Made by a program: the position numbers and the translations under genes. This document shows positions 8,181 through 17,624 of a DNA stretch of 64,000 bases, one piece after another (positions within the stretch are counted from its first letter, which is position 1; the number at the start of each line of letters is the position of its first letter). The notes under the pieces are model-generated. The model was not told the DNA's origin and did no database searches. It saw nothing but the letters and a program-made list of their open reading frames with translations. The DNA is taken from the NCBI GenBank assembly GCA_944393045.1, contig CALXYT010000001.1, positions 106,734-170,733 on the forward strand, written 5' to 3'. Origin of the DNA: an uncultured Succinivibrionaceae bacterium (GTDB lineage: Bacteria; Pseudomonadota; Gammaproteobacteria; Enterobacterales; Succinivibrionaceae).

Positions 8181-10373
8181 ATGAAAAACTTCGCACTTTG
8201 TGCTTTAGCTACACTTGTGCTTTCATCTTTTACTGCTTGTAGTAGTAATGAGAATACCTCTACAAATAATGTTGCTAATACATCGGTTACTAAGAGTGTT
8301 GAGGAGAAGGCTCCTCAAGGTAAATTATCAACTCCTGTATATATCAAAGTTGATAATGTTGCTATTACCGATGATCAAGAATTTAAGTTAACTGAGCAAG
8401 ATAATATTTATGAGGCTGAAGTTTTTTTAGATAAAGGCAAACATAGTTTTGTGTTAGCTGATAATGCTAATATTTGCGGTACATTATTTGGTCCAAACCA
8501 AGATAGTGCTATAGTCTTTGGTAAGCAAGTTCCATTAAGTGATTGTGCTAAGGGGAAATTTACTATTAACATTATGCTTAAAGGTTATTATACCTTTACC
8601 TTAAATCTTACCAAGAAAGAGCCAACCCTAAAGATTTTACGTTCTACTCGTAAAGTTGAGGTAAAGCGTGTACCTCCTCAATTACCTTGTGATTCATGGG
8701 ATGGTGGAGCTATAACTGTTAGAGTAAATAAAGCTTGGCCAAATGGTACTAAAGTACGTGATGCTTATACTGGTAACACTGCAGTAGTGCGTAATGGCAA
8801 GGTAACTATGACTCCTGCTAGAAAAAGTGAAGGTATTTTATTACTTGAAAAGGCAATTGAAACTACCAAGGCCCCATTTAGTTGGGATAATGCTAATGTG
8901 TACTTTATGCTTACTGATCGCTTTAAAAATGGCGATACTTCTAATGACCATTCATATGGACGTAAAAAAGATGGTATGGATGAGGTAGGTACTTGGCATG
9001 GTGGCGACTTTGCAGGTATTATTCAGAAATTAGATTACCTTGAAAGCCTAGGTGTTAATGCTATTTGGGTTACTCCAATAGTAGAGCAAGTTCATGGCTT
9101 TATTGGTGGGGGCAGTCAAGGAAGCTTCCCATTCTACGGTTATCATGGCTATTGGGCAGTAGATTTTACCAAGATTGATAAAAACTTAGGCTCTGAAGAA
9201 GATTTTCAGAGAATGATTGAAGAAGCTCACAAACGAGGTATTAGAGTGCTAGTGGATGTGGTATTAAACCACCCAGGCTATGCAACTTTAAAGGATTTGC
9301 AAGATTTCAAGTTAGAGCAACTTGCGCAGAATGTAGAACGTCTACCCGAAGATTGGTCTGATTTTAAGCCTGTGGGTTTATATGGTACATGGGCGTCAGT
9401 AAATGGTGCTATTAACTATAAAACAAAGGAATGGAAAAAGTGGTGGGGGCCTGACTGGGTTCGTGCCTCATTACCTGGTTATACAGAACCTGGTGTTGAT
9501 GAAATTACAGGTTCAGTAGGTGGTCTACCAGACTTTAAGACAGAGCAAAAGACACCTGTTGGCTTACCTCCATTCTTAAAGAATAAGGAAGATACCAACG
9601 CTAAAGAATTACCTAATGCAAGTATCGTTGATTATTTAGTAAATTGGCATACCTATTATGTACGTAATTTTGGGGTAGATGGTTTTAGATGTGATACAGT
9701 TAAGCACGTAGATGCTTATGCTTGGAAAAAATTAAAAGAAAGTGCTACTACTGCTCTAGCCCAATGGAAAGCGGAAAACCCAGCTAAGAAATTAGATGAT
9801 TTACCATTCTTTATGGTCGGTGAGGTTTATGCACAAGGGGTAACTAAAGAATTTTGGTTTGATTATGGCTTTGATAGTTTAATTAACTTTGATTATCAAC
9901 AAGAATCTACTACTAATGCTCAGTGTATGAAGAATGCTGATGCAACTTACGCTAAGTATGCTCAAGTAGTTGGGGAAAAGGGTGTTAATTTCTTATCATA
10001 CATCTCTTCTCATGATACTAAGTTGTTCTTTGCCGACTACCGAGACTTTGCGTTACAAAAGAGAGCTGCCAATAGTTTCTTAATGTTACCTGGTCAAGTG
10101 CAAATTTACTATGGTGATGAAACTGGTCGTAAGTTAGCAAAAGATGGTGGTGTATTAGATCAGTCAGTTCGTTCAGATATGAACTGGTCAGATTTAAATA
10201 CCCCTGAAACTCGTGATTTAGTAACACATTATTCTAAGTTAAATACCTTTAGATTAAATCACCCTGCTATTGCTACTGGTAAGCATACTAAGATAAGCAA
10301 TAAGCCTTATGCATTTATGCGTACTTTAGGTAAGGATAAGGTTGTTGTAGTTTCAGCAGGACGTGCCAAGTAA
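8181..10373 (+). CDS. malS: Periplasmic or surface alpha-amylase, MalS-type GH13 lipoprotein
   Basis: A 730-residue GH13 enzyme resembling E. coli MalS along its catalytic region: VYFMLTDRFKNGD, then SYGRKKDGM, TWHGGDFAGI and GFIGGGSQG. The catalytic triad is readable: nucleophile Asp505 (GFRCDT), acid/base Glu548 (VGEVYAQ) and Asp612 (SSHDT). GH13 alpha-amylases hydrolyse internal alpha-1,4 bonds of maltodextrins and starch. The N-terminus has a signal peptide and lipobox (SSFTAC), so the protein should be lipid-anchored, unlike soluble E. coli MalS. A roughly 220-residue beta-rich N-terminal part precedes the barrel. The start follows AAGGAAG. A strong terminator follows. Confidence 0.9.
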   Translation: MKNFALCALATLVLSSFTACSSNENTSTNNVANTSVTKSVEEKAPQGKLSTPVYIKVDNVAITDDQEFKLTEQDNIYEAEVFLDKGKHSFVLADNANICGTLFGPNQDSAIVFGKQVPLSDCAKGKFTINIMLKGYYTFTLNLTKKEPTLKILRSTRKVEVKRVPPQLPCDSWDGGAITVRVNKAWPNGTKVRDAYTGNTAVVRNGKVTMTPARKSEGILLLEKAIETTKAPFSWDNANVYFMLTDRFKNGDTSNDHSYGRKKDGMDEVGTWHGGDFAGIIQKLDYLESLGVNAIWVTPIVEQVHGFIGGGSQGSFPFYGYHGYWAVDFTKIDKNLGSEEDFQRMIEEAHKRGIRVLVDVVLNHPGYATLKDLQDFKLEQLAQNVERLPEDWSDFKPVGLYGTWASVNGAINYKTKEWKKWWGPDWVRASLPGYTEPGVDEITGSVGGLPDFKTEQKTPVGLPPFLKNKEDTNAKELPNASIVDYLVNWHTYYVRNFGVDGFRCDTVKHVDAYAWKKLKESATTALAQWKAENPAKKLDDLPFFMVGEVYAQGVTKEFWFDYGFDSLINFDYQQESTTNAQCMKNADATYAKYAQVVGEKGVNFLSYISSHDTKLFFADYRDFALQKRAANSFLMLPGQVQIYYGDETGRKLAKDGGVLDQSVRSDMNWSDLNTPETRDLVTHYSKLNTFRLNHPAIATGKHTKISNKPYAFMRTLGKDKVVVVSAGRAK

Positions 10374-10422
10374 CAACATGAAGTTTCTTACAAGTATAGG
10401 TAAGAGCTAATTATATTATTAT

Positions 10423-10462
10423 ACAGATCTTGAATGTATTGATAGTTCAAGATCTGTTTTTA
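10423..10462 (+). terminator. Intrinsic terminator behind malS
   Basis: A perfect 12-base stem, ACAGATCTTGAA (10423-10434) with TTCAAGATCTGT (10446-10457), has an 11-base loop and is followed by a T-rich tract. Confidence 0.88.
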
Positions 10463-10481
10463 TTAACAATAGGAAATTTTT

Positions 10482-10892
10482 ATGGAAGATTTTTTAGATG
10501 TCTTAGAAGGTGAGCATATAGAGACTACCTCTGATAAGTTATCGCAAATAACAGCTGATGCTATTGATTGTTTAAGTGTCGCTGTACCAAATTTAAATGA
10601 TACCCAAGTAGAGCGTTTATATGCTTACTTAGTTAATTGTTCTAATGAGGGGCTATTAGCATGTTCTTTATCAAAACCATATAATACTGATTTTGATAGT
10701 GATGAGTTTGCTGATATAGAAGATGAGCAATTAACAAGATATGTTAAAGTAGAATTTTTTCATGATAGAGATGAAGAAATTAGCGATGATGACATAATCG
10801 TTAGTATCTTAATGCCTATTACTGATGATGGTGATAAAGAAGGAATGCCTGTGCTTATTGACTGGAATTTTTTATTTAAGCTTGAAGCCTGA
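10482..10892 (+). CDS. Hypothetical highly acidic protein
   Basis: A 136-residue protein I do not recognise. About one quarter of its residues are Asp or Glu (about 34) against about 8 Lys/Arg. It is cytoplasmic by appearance: no signal peptide or membrane segment. The stretch DFDSDEFADIEDEQ is the most acidic. AGGAA stands upstream of the ATG. It lies between the malS terminator and a convergent L,D-transpeptidase gene, so it seems to be a single-gene unit. An immunity- or chaperone-like role is possible but nothing in the sequence shows it. Confidence 0.65.
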   Translation: MEDFLDVLEGEHIETTSDKLSQITADAIDCLSVAVPNLNDTQVERLYAYLVNCSNEGLLACSLSKPYNTDFDSDEFADIEDEQLTRYVKVEFFHDRDEEISDDDIIVSILMPITDDGDKEGMPVLIDWNFLFKLEA

Positions 10893-10908
10893 GCCTAACA
10901 TTTTAATT

Positions 10909-11553
10909 TTAAGGCTCAATAATTATCGTGGTACCTGGGTCTACTAGTTCTAAGAGTTTATCCATATCTTTGTTAAGTAGGGCAATGCATCCATCAGTCC
11001 AATTAGATGTTTGTATCCCCTCTAAACCTTTTTTGGGTTTGCTTTTATTGGGTTGACCATGAATCATTATCATGCCACCGGGACTCTTTCCAAGAGATCT
11101 TGCTTTAGCAATATCGTTAGCATTAGGATATGATATATGAAAAGCTCGGTAGAAATTGGAATTATATTTAACATAGTCAAGAACGTAACGACCTTCAGGA
11201 GTTTTTTTATCTCCTTCAAACATCTTTGGTCCCTTTGGATTTTTGCCAAGAGCTATTAAGAAACTAGTAATAATTTTATTGTTTTTAAGTAAGAACATGC
11301 GATATTGCGATTTTTTTACCACTACTTTATCAACAAGCTCTTTAATAGCAGTAGTTTTGGGGAGATTTATGGTAGTAGTTCCTAAGGTAAGATAATCAAA
11401 TTCTGGATCGTATTCAGGTGATTCTACAATAGCATCAAGGTAGAGATTATATGGTAGCCCCGTCCCCCCTGTAATATCGGCAAAAGCACCAGGGATGGTA
11501 ATAATCGCAAGGGTAATTATAGTAGAACGTAGAATATTAGTAATTAGCACCAT
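10909..11553 (-). CDS. L,D-transpeptidase (YkuD domain) exported protein
   Basis: A 214-residue protein with an N-terminal signal-like segment (about residues 1-25, IITLAIITIPGAFA). The YkuD catalytic signature is present near the C-terminus: MIHGQP, then NWTDGCIALLN, giving the His and the catalytic Cys in the WTDGCI variant rather than the SxGC(I/V)R(L) form. The family acts on peptidoglycan, forming 3-3 cross-links or attaching or releasing proteins on meso-diaminopimelate; which of these applies cannot be read here. It converges on the acidic hypothetical gene, with 16 bases between stops. Confidence 0.85.
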   Translation of the reverse strand: MVLITNILRSTIITLAIITIPGAFADITGGTGLPYNLYLDAIVESPEYDPEFDYLTLGTTTINLPKTTAIKELVDKVVVKKSQYRMFLLKNNKIITSFLIALGKNPKGPKMFEGDKKTPEGRYVLDYVKYNSNFYRAFHISYPNANDIAKARSLGKSPGGMIMIHGQPNKSKPKKGLEGIQTSNWTDGCIALLNKDMDKLLELVDPGTTIIIEP

Positions 11554-11892
11554 TTCTTACTTATCTCCAAATTTGTTGCATTATACCGTAATTTAATTTT
11601 TTGGAGCATGATATATCTTTATTAGTAAGTGAATTTTGCTATGTTTATCTTTTTACGCTGAAAATCAAAGAATTAAACGAATCAAGAGCACTAGCTATAA
11701 ATGTTACAACTGTTGGTATTTAACGGTAAAAAAACTTGTCAATCATGGCATGAAAACCCATATATAGGTATAATAATAGCAAAGTAGGTATGTTACTAAT
11801 GATACTTACCATTTACCCTTTACTTAAGACCTTGCATTTTTGTCAGACTAAATAAAACTTAGCTCTTAGACTCAAACTTATTGGAATAGTAC
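11554..11892. promoter_or_regulatory. Divergent intergenic region; probable parC promoter at 11746-11774
   Basis: This 339-base gap lies between the divergent L,D-transpeptidase and parC. TATAAT at 11769-11774 with the weak -35 TGGCAT (11746-11751, 17-base spacing) is the best parC promoter candidate; TTGTCA at 11736 is an alternative -35 at poor spacing. I see no gene here. Confidence 0.45.
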
Positions 11893-14196
11893 ATGGATGA
11901 AATGAAAATGAGCCTTGAAGGTGTTGAACAAATGCCCTTAGAGGCTTTTACAGAGTCAGCTTATTTAAATTATTCAATGGCTGTAATACGTGATAGAGCT
12001 TTGCCTCATGTAACTGATGGTTTAAAGCCTGTACAACGCCGTATTATTTATGCTATGAGTGAACTTGGTCTTGATCCTAAGGCTAAGTATAAGAAATCAG
12101 CGCGTACAGTAGGTGATGTGCTCGGTAAGTATCATCCACACGGCGATGCATCGTGTTATGAGGCAATGGTACTAATGGCGCAAGATTTTAGTTACCGTTA
12201 CCCATTAGTTGATGGTCAAGGTAACTGGGGGCAACCTGATGATCCAAAGTCTTATGCTGCAATGCGTTATACTGAATCAAAACTTGCTAAGTATTCAGAG
12301 GTGTTATTATATGACTTATCTTTTGATTGTACGGACTATATTCCAAATTTTGATGGGACATTAAAGGAGCCTGCTTTTTTACCTGCTCGTTTACCAAATA
12401 TTTTATTAAACGGTACTACCGGTATTGCCGTTGGTATAGCAACTAATATTCCTCCACATAATATCCATGAAATAGCTGAGGCAACTATTCATTTAATTGA
12501 TCATCCAAAAGCCACAGCCCTTGAGTTAATGGAATTTGTGAAAGGTCCTGATTATCCTACTAAGGCTGAGATTATTTCATCTAAAGATGAAATTTTAAAA
12601 ATGTATGAAACAGGTAAAGGTACTATTAGAATGCGCGCCTCTTATGTGATTGAAAAAGGCGAAATTATTATTACTAATTTGCCATACCAGGTTTCTAGCT
12701 CCGATATTGTCGCAAAAATTGCAGCGCTTATGACTGCTAAAAAATTACCGATGATTTCCGATATTAGAGATGAGTCCTCAAGTTCTTGTCGCATAGTATT
12801 AGTCCCACGTTCTAATAGGGTAAATCTTGATGAGTTAATGCTTCATTTATTTGCTTTACCAAAACTTGACTTAGAAACAAGTTATGCCATAAATATTAAT
12901 ATCTTAGGCTTAAATGGTAATCCTCAAGTTAAGTCATTACCACAAATCTTAAGTGAGTGGCTAGAGTTTCGCTCAGCAACGGTACGTAAACGCTTAGAGC
13001 GTAGAATTGAGAAAATTAACGCACGCTTGCATATTCTCGATGCGTTATTTACCATCTTCTTAAATATTGATGAGGTTATACGTATCGTAAGAGAAGAAGA
13101 AAATCCTAAAGAAGTTCTAATAAAAACCTTTAATCTTACTGAAATTCAGGCTGAGTATATTTTAGAAACTAAGTTACGCCAATTAGCTCGTTTATCAGAA
13201 CTTAAATTAAAAGCTGAATATGATGAGCTTGTAGCTGAAAAGACTGGCTTAGAAGGGATTTTAAATTCTCCAGTAAAATTTAAGTCATTATTAAAGCGTG
13301 AAATTAAAGCTGACGCTAAAACTTATGGTGATGAGCGTAAAAGCCCAATTGTTAGTCGTTCTGAGGCAAAAATTATTGAAGAACGTGATTTAATTCCATC
13401 AGAACCTGTAACTATTGTATTATCACAAATGGGCTGGGTTAGAGCTGCTAAAGGTCATATTTCAGATCCTCAGAGTCTATCATACAAACAAGGCGATGGT
13501 TTTAAAGCTTTTGCCTTTGCTCGTAGCAATAGTCAAGTAGTCTTTATTTCTACTAAAGGTTATTCTTATTCTATCTTAGCTAATCAATTACCTTCTGCTA
13601 GATCGCAAGGTGAACCATTAACAGGAAGATTTCAGCTTGAGCAAGGCGAGGGGATAGAAACGGTAGTTAGTGGTGAGGCAGATGATTTATTCTTGCTTTG
13701 TACCGATTCTGGCTATGGCTTTATTTGTCGTTTTGCTGATATGTTAAGTCGCACAAGTAATGGTAAAACACTTATTAGCGTACCTGAAGGCTCAAAAATC
13801 ATGCAACCTGTAAAGGTTAATGATATGGATAAGTTATTATGTGCCATAGTTTCAAATTTAGGTCGAATGTTACTCTTTAAGCTTGGCAATTTACCAAAGC
13901 TTAGCAAAGGAAAAGGAAGTAGAATGATTAGTATTGCGGCTGATAAAGTAGTAACACGTGATGAATATGTAGTTGCTTTATGTGTGCTTAAAGAAGGTGA
14001 TTCTATTAAGCTAAGTGCAGGTAAACGCTTCTTAAATATTAAACCTGATGATTTACATACATATTTTGGGGAACGAGGTAGAAGAGGTATTAAATTACCA
14101 AGAGGTTTACAACGTGTTACTGAGCTTAATGCAGTTCCTAATGAGGTAGATGAAGCTCCAAAGGCAGACGATGCGCCTGTAAGGTACGATGATTAA
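11893..14196 (+). CDS. parC: DNA topoisomerase IV subunit A
   Basis: A 767-residue type IIA topoisomerase subunit that resembles E. coli ParC more than GyrA, and lies next to plsC as in E. coli. The DNA-cleavage Tyr is Tyr126 (AAMRYTES). The N-terminal winged-helix core has DGLKPVQRR and KYHPHGDAS; the C-terminal beta-pinwheel begins around residue 500 ([15 protein letters not shown]). With ParE it decatenates daughter chromosomes. The quinolone pocket reads GDASCYE instead of GDSACYE, so the E. coli Ser80 position is Ala86 while Glu84 is kept (Glu90). No parE is in the window. Confidence 0.95.
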   Translation: MDEMKMSLEGVEQMPLEAFTESAYLNYSMAVIRDRALPHVTDGLKPVQRRIIYAMSELGLDPKAKYKKSARTVGDVLGKYHPHGDASCYEAMVLMAQDFSYRYPLVDGQGNWGQPDDPKSYAAMRYTESKLAKYSEVLLYDLSFDCTDYIPNFDGTLKEPAFLPARLPNILLNGTTGIAVGIATNIPPHNIHEIAEATIHLIDHPKATALELMEFVKGPDYPTKAEIISSKDEILKMYETGKGTIRMRASYVIEKGEIIITNLPYQVSSSDIVAKIAALMTAKKLPMISDIRDESSSSCRIVLVPRSNRVNLDELMLHLFALPKLDLETSYAININILGLNGNPQVKSLPQILSEWLEFRSATVRKRLERRIEKINARLHILDALFTIFLNIDEVIRIVREEENPKEVLIKTFNLTEIQAEYILETKLRQLARLSELKLKAEYDELVAEKTGLEGILNSPVKFKSLLKREIKADAKTYGDERKSPIVSRSEAKIIEERDLIPSEPVTIVLSQMGWVRAAKGHISDPQSLSYKQGDGFKAFAFARSNSQVVFISTKGYSYSILANQLPSARSQGEPLTGRFQLEQGEGIETVVSGEADDLFLLCTDSGYGFICRFADMLSRTSNGKTLISVPEGSKIMQPVKVNDMDKLLCAIVSNLGRMLLFKLGNLPKLSKGKGSRMISIAADKVVTRDEYVVALCVLKEGDSIKLSAGKRFLNIKPDDLHTYFGERGRRGIKLPRGLQRVTELNAVPNEVDEAPKADDAPVRYDD

Positions 14197-14230
14197 CTAG
14201 AATTTTGAATACAGAAGGGAAAGTTTAACC

Positions 14231-15019
14231 ATGCTGTTATTATTAAGAATGGTAATATTAGGGCTTTTAGCAATAGTTTGGTTAGTCTTGGGGCTAATAG
14301 TGTGTATTTGTCGTCCAAAGAACCCTAATAATGTTTATTTACTTGCTAAAATGCTAGGATTTGCCAAATGGGTACTAGGTGTTAAAGTGAAATTTAAGAC
14401 CAGAGAAGGCGTGGAAATAAAGCAATTTATGCCAGCAGTTTTTGTGGGGAATCATCAAACTAATTGGGATATTGTGATTATGACTGAGGTAATCGTTCCT
14501 GAAGTGGTGTGTGTTGGTAAAAAGAGCTTAATCTGGGCGCCGATATTTGGGATATTATTTTGGCTTTCTGGCAATATCTTAATTGATAGAAATAATGCTA
14601 AAAAAGTTGGTGGTGATTTCTTAAAAATAGTGGAGAAAATAAAAAATAATTCCTTGTCTATTTGGATGTTTCCAGAAGGTCACCGCTCAAAAGGAAAAGG
14701 CTTATTACCTTTTAAAAATGGTGCGGTGCATACTGCTATGCTTGCAAATGTATCAATAATTCCATTTGTTACCTCATCGTATGTAAATCAGTTAAAGCTT
14801 AATCGCTGGAATAATGGGGAAATTATTATAGAAATGCTCGACCCTATTAGTATGCAAGGGGTAGAAAGAGGGGAGCTTAAAAAAATAAATCAAGAATTAA
14901 GAAGTAAAATGCTCTTAAAGCTTAAAGAACTTGATAAAGAGGTAAAGCGCCCTTTAGGTGATGAGATGCCAAAGTATTTTTATGATGAAGAAACTTCTAA
15001 AGAAGAAAATAGCAAATAA
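14231..15019 (+). CDS. plsC: 1-acyl-sn-glycerol-3-phosphate acyltransferase
   Basis: A 262-residue PlsC. The acyltransferase motifs are clear: NHQTNWD (HX4D), DRNNAKK, FPEGHRSKG and IPFVTSS. One N-terminal hydrophobic segment (about residues 1-28) anchors it in the inner membrane. It acylates lysophosphatidic acid at position 2 to make phosphatidic acid. The gene follows parC by 34 bases, as in E. coli, probably in one transcript. The C-terminus ends in a Glu/Lys-rich tail. Confidence 0.93.
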   Translation: MLLLLRMVILGLLAIVWLVLGLIVCICRPKNPNNVYLLAKMLGFAKWVLGVKVKFKTREGVEIKQFMPAVFVGNHQTNWDIVIMTEVIVPEVVCVGKKSLIWAPIFGILFWLSGNILIDRNNAKKVGGDFLKIVEKIKNNSLSIWMFPEGHRSKGKGLLPFKNGAVHTAMLANVSIIPFVTSSYVNQLKLNRWNNGEIIIEMLDPISMQGVERGELKKINQELRSKMLLKLKELDKEVKRPLGDEMPKYFYDEETSKEENSK

Positions 15020-15076
15020 ACACTAAAAGTAACGAAAGCAAGCAAAAGTAATAAAAAAGAGTGACATAAAAAGGAT

Positions 15077-15100
15077 AAGAGCATTAGAAATAATGCTCTT
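15077..15100. terminator. Bidirectional hairpin between plsC and yggU
   Basis: AAGAGCATTA (15077-15086) and TAATGCTCTT (15091-15100) form a perfect 10-base stem with a GAAA loop. The minus-strand read is followed by a T tract, so it suits the minus-strand ygg operon best; it overlaps the yggU stop codon. Confidence 0.7.
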
Positions 15101-15392
15101 ATTTATCAATAAGAACTGCCAGTTCTTTAGGTATTTGCTGATAATTTTTTATAGCTATAAGCTTATGCCTTGTGGTCTCTCCTCGCAGTAAGGTAATATT
15201 GCTTTTAGCTGTTTTGAATTGTTTAGCAAGATATTTCATTAAATGCGCATTAGCTTTACCGTCAATAGGTGGCGCAGTTATGGTGATTTTTAATTCATCA
15301 CCATAAATGCCAACTATTTCATCTTTACTAGCTTTAGGAACTAAAGTTATAGCAAGAGTAATAACCTCAGCTGTCAGATTATAAAAAGCCAT
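15099..15392 (-). CDS. yggU: YggU family protein (DUF167)
   Basis: A 97-residue protein with the DUF167 core: ITLVPKASKDEIVGIYGDELKI by its parts VPKASKDEIVG and DELKITITAPP, then IDGKANAHLMKYLAKQF and ITLLRGETTRHK. Function is unknown in the family. It overlaps the end of yggT by 14 bases and is last in the minus-strand yggS-proC-yggT-yggU operon, the E. coli order. Confidence 0.9.
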   Translation of the reverse strand: MAFYNLTAEVITLAITLVPKASKDEIVGIYGDELKITITAPPIDGKANAHLMKYLAKQFKTAKSNITLLRGETTRHKLIAIKNYQQIPKELAVLIDK

Positions 15393-15933
15393 TAAATAAT
15401 CCTAACCAGATCCCAAATAAGTAGCCAACTGCGTAACGCAAAGCAAAGATTATTAGAATTAAGACGAGATAACTTAAAGAAATAACGCCAAGAGGTGGTA
15501 TTAGACGATCTAATGGGGTTAATATTGGGGAAATTAGTTGCATGATAAATTGGTTATAGTAAGCAACACCTCTGCTTGGAATCCAACTTAAGATAGCACT
15601 AATAAAGATTAAATATAAAAAGAACTCTAATAGGCATAGGGCAAATAAAAATATATTAGCCCCAAAGATCGGTATAACAAATTGCACAAGTGGAAAATTA
15701 GCAAAAACAGCAAAAAAGATAAAACCGAAGAGTTCAAGTGCTATAAAAGTCCAAATAAGAGCACTAACGTTAACTCTTGGACTTGGATTATATTTAATAA
15801 GATTTACTAATGGGTCGGTTAATTTTACAAAAAAACGGCAAACTGGATGGTAGTAATCACAGTTTGAGTACTGCATTAAAAATCTTAAGAAAAATATAAT
15901 AGCAGGAATAAATACTAAAAAAGTAATGCCCAT
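15379..15933 (-). CDS. yggT: YggT family integral membrane protein
   Basis: A 184-residue hydrophobic protein with two copies of the YggT motif, one in each half: DPLVNLIKYNPSP and later ISPILTPLDRLIPPLG. Several membrane segments are expected. The family is widespread and tied to cell-envelope or division functions in some bacteria, but the exact role is unclear. It sits between proC and yggU in the minus-strand operon and overlaps yggU. Confidence 0.9.
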   Translation of the reverse strand: MGITFLVFIPAIIFFLRFLMQYSNCDYYHPVCRFFVKLTDPLVNLIKYNPSPRVNVSALIWTFIALELFGFIFFAVFANFPLVQFVIPIFGANIFLFALCLLEFFLYLIFISAILSWIPSRGVAYYNQFIMQLISPILTPLDRLIPPLGVISLSYLVLILIIFALRYAVGYLFGIWLGLFNGFL

Positions 15934-15987
15934 GAATAGCCCCTAAAAAAATAAACGCTCTTAGATTTTATCAGATTTTAGTTGTAG

Positions 15988-16809
15988 TTAAAATTGTTTT
16001 GCCATTTCAACTGCGCGATTTTTGCAGGCATCTAGTGCCTCAGAAACAATATTAGTTAAATCGTGATTATTAAATACATCTAACGCCTTAGCAGTGGTAC
16101 CACCTTTAGAGGTTACCGCTTCACGTAATTGTTTTAAAGTTTTGTCTTGATTTTCTAATACCATCATAGCAGAGCCAAGTGCTACATTTTGGAGAATAAA
16201 ACGAGCATTATCTTCTGAAAAACCATATTCTTTAGCTTTTTCACTCATGCATTCAAGGAATAAGAAGAAGTATGCGGGAGCACTGCCAGATAAAGCTGTA
16301 ATATCATTGATTTTATCTTCACTATCAAGCCAAATAGCATGACCACATGATGATAATAGATTATTAGTGAAGTCTTTTTCTTCTTGATTAAGACCTGAGG
16401 CAAAAGCACCACTTAAACCATAGCCAATAAGGCATGGAGTATTTGGCATAACACGTACTACTTTTTTAGCACCAGGAAGAAGCTTGGTGATTCTCTCAAT
16501 GGTAATGCCTGCCATAACAGAAATAATAATCTTATTAGAAAAATCGCTGATAGCTGCACTTATTGGCGCAAGAGCAGTAGCTGCTACTTGTGGTTTTATT
16601 GCTAAAATTATTACTTCAGCGTCCATACAACCCTGAGCATTATCAGTGGTGCCATTAATCTTGAATTCTTCTTTTAGTGCTGCAACTTTCTCAGGGTGAG
16701 GGGTGCAAACAGTAATATTGTTACTAGGAAATTTAGCTCTAATTAACCCATTAATGAGGCTTTTTGCCATATTTCCACCACCAATGAATGTAATTTTTTT
16801 GAACTCCAT
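15988..16809 (-). CDS. proC: Pyrroline-5-carboxylate reductase
   Basis: A 273-residue ProC. The Rossmann start IGGGNMAKSLINGL, the VMPNTPC motif, the dimer-domain signature LSGSAPAYFFLFLE and VTSKGGTTAKALDVF are all present. It performs the last step of proline synthesis, reducing 1-pyrroline-5-carboxylate with NAD(P)H. It lies between yggS and yggT, an arrangement seen in many gammaproteobacteria. Confidence 0.96.
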   Translation of the reverse strand: MEFKKITFIGGGNMAKSLINGLIRAKFPSNNITVCTPHPEKVAALKEEFKINGTTDNAQGCMDAEVIILAIKPQVAATALAPISAAISDFSNKIIISVMAGITIERITKLLPGAKKVVRVMPNTPCLIGYGLSGAFASGLNQEEKDFTNNLLSSCGHAIWLDSEDKINDITALSGSAPAYFFLFLECMSEKAKEYGFSEDNARFILQNVALGSAMMVLENQDKTLKQLREAVTSKGGTTAKALDVFNNHDLTNIVSEALDACKNRAVEMAKQF

Positions 16810-16869
16810 TATATTACCTCGAGTTTAAAGTATAAAAAATGTGATATAAATGTTAAAATGTTTAAAGTG

Positions 16870-17589
16870 CTAAGACGTAGGGATCCCCTTGTTAGGGTAG
16901 TTTCGCGCACCAAAGATGGCTGAACCGATGCGTACCATGGTTGAACCTGCAGTTATTGCTTGACCAAGGTCGCCACTCATCCCCATAGATAGAATATCAA
17001 TTTGTGGATATGTAATTTTAGCCTCTTTAAAAATTTCATAGAGTATATTAAACTCTTTTGAGATTTTTTGCGAGTCAGTAGTGTCGGTAGCAATTCCCAT
17101 AAAACCTTTAAGGATTAGTCTTGGGCAGTTATGAACCTCAGCGATAAGCGCAGGTAATTCTGCTATGCTAATACCAGATTTTTGGGGTTCGTTGCTGATA
17201 TTAACTTGAATAAGTACCTCTAGAGGTCGAAGGTTTTCAGGGCGTTGTTCATTAAGTCTTTTAGCAATTTTAATGCGATCAAGGCTTTGAACAACATCGA
17301 AATTTTCTGCAATGGTTTTAGTTTTATTAGATTGAATAGGTCCAATAAAATGCCATTTGATATCACTATGTCCTGCTGACCTAAAATATTCGATTTTTTG
17401 AGCAGCTTCCTGTATATAGGATTCTCCAAAAATTCTTTGTCCAGCATCGTAAGCTTCTTGAATATCGGAGATAGGTTTAGTCTTGCTAACAGCTAGAAGA
17501 GTAATATCTTCTGGTTTGCGGTTAGATAAAAGAGCAAATTCTTTGATTTGCTCACGGATTTGTAGAATGTTTTCTTGTATGGTACTCAT
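16870..17589 (-). CDS. yggS: Pyridoxal-phosphate homeostasis protein, YggS/PLPBP family
   Basis: A 239-residue protein from the ATG at 17587-17589. PLP Lys lies in LLAVSKTKP, followed by the family motifs FGESYIQEA, WHFIGPIQSNK and LSMGMSGDLGQAI, GSTMVRIG. It binds PLP but has no known enzymatic reaction and buffers PLP levels. A longer frame reading back to 17703 would overlap the pilT coding start and lacks family similarity, so it is rejected. The gene is divergent from pilT, with 35 bases between starts. Confidence 0.94.
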   Translation of the reverse strand: MSTIQENILQIREQIKEFALLSNRKPEDITLLAVSKTKPISDIQEAYDAGQRIFGESYIQEAAQKIEYFRSAGHSDIKWHFIGPIQSNKTKTIAENFDVVQSLDRIKIAKRLNEQRPENLRPLEVLIQVNISNEPQKSGISIAELPALIAEVHNCPRLILKGFMGIATDTTDSQKISKEFNILYEIFKEAKITYPQIDILSMGMSGDLGQAITAGSTMVRIGSAIFGARNYPNKGIPTS

Positions 17590-17624
17590 AATATTAAACT
17601 TATAATAACAAGGATGTTTATAGA

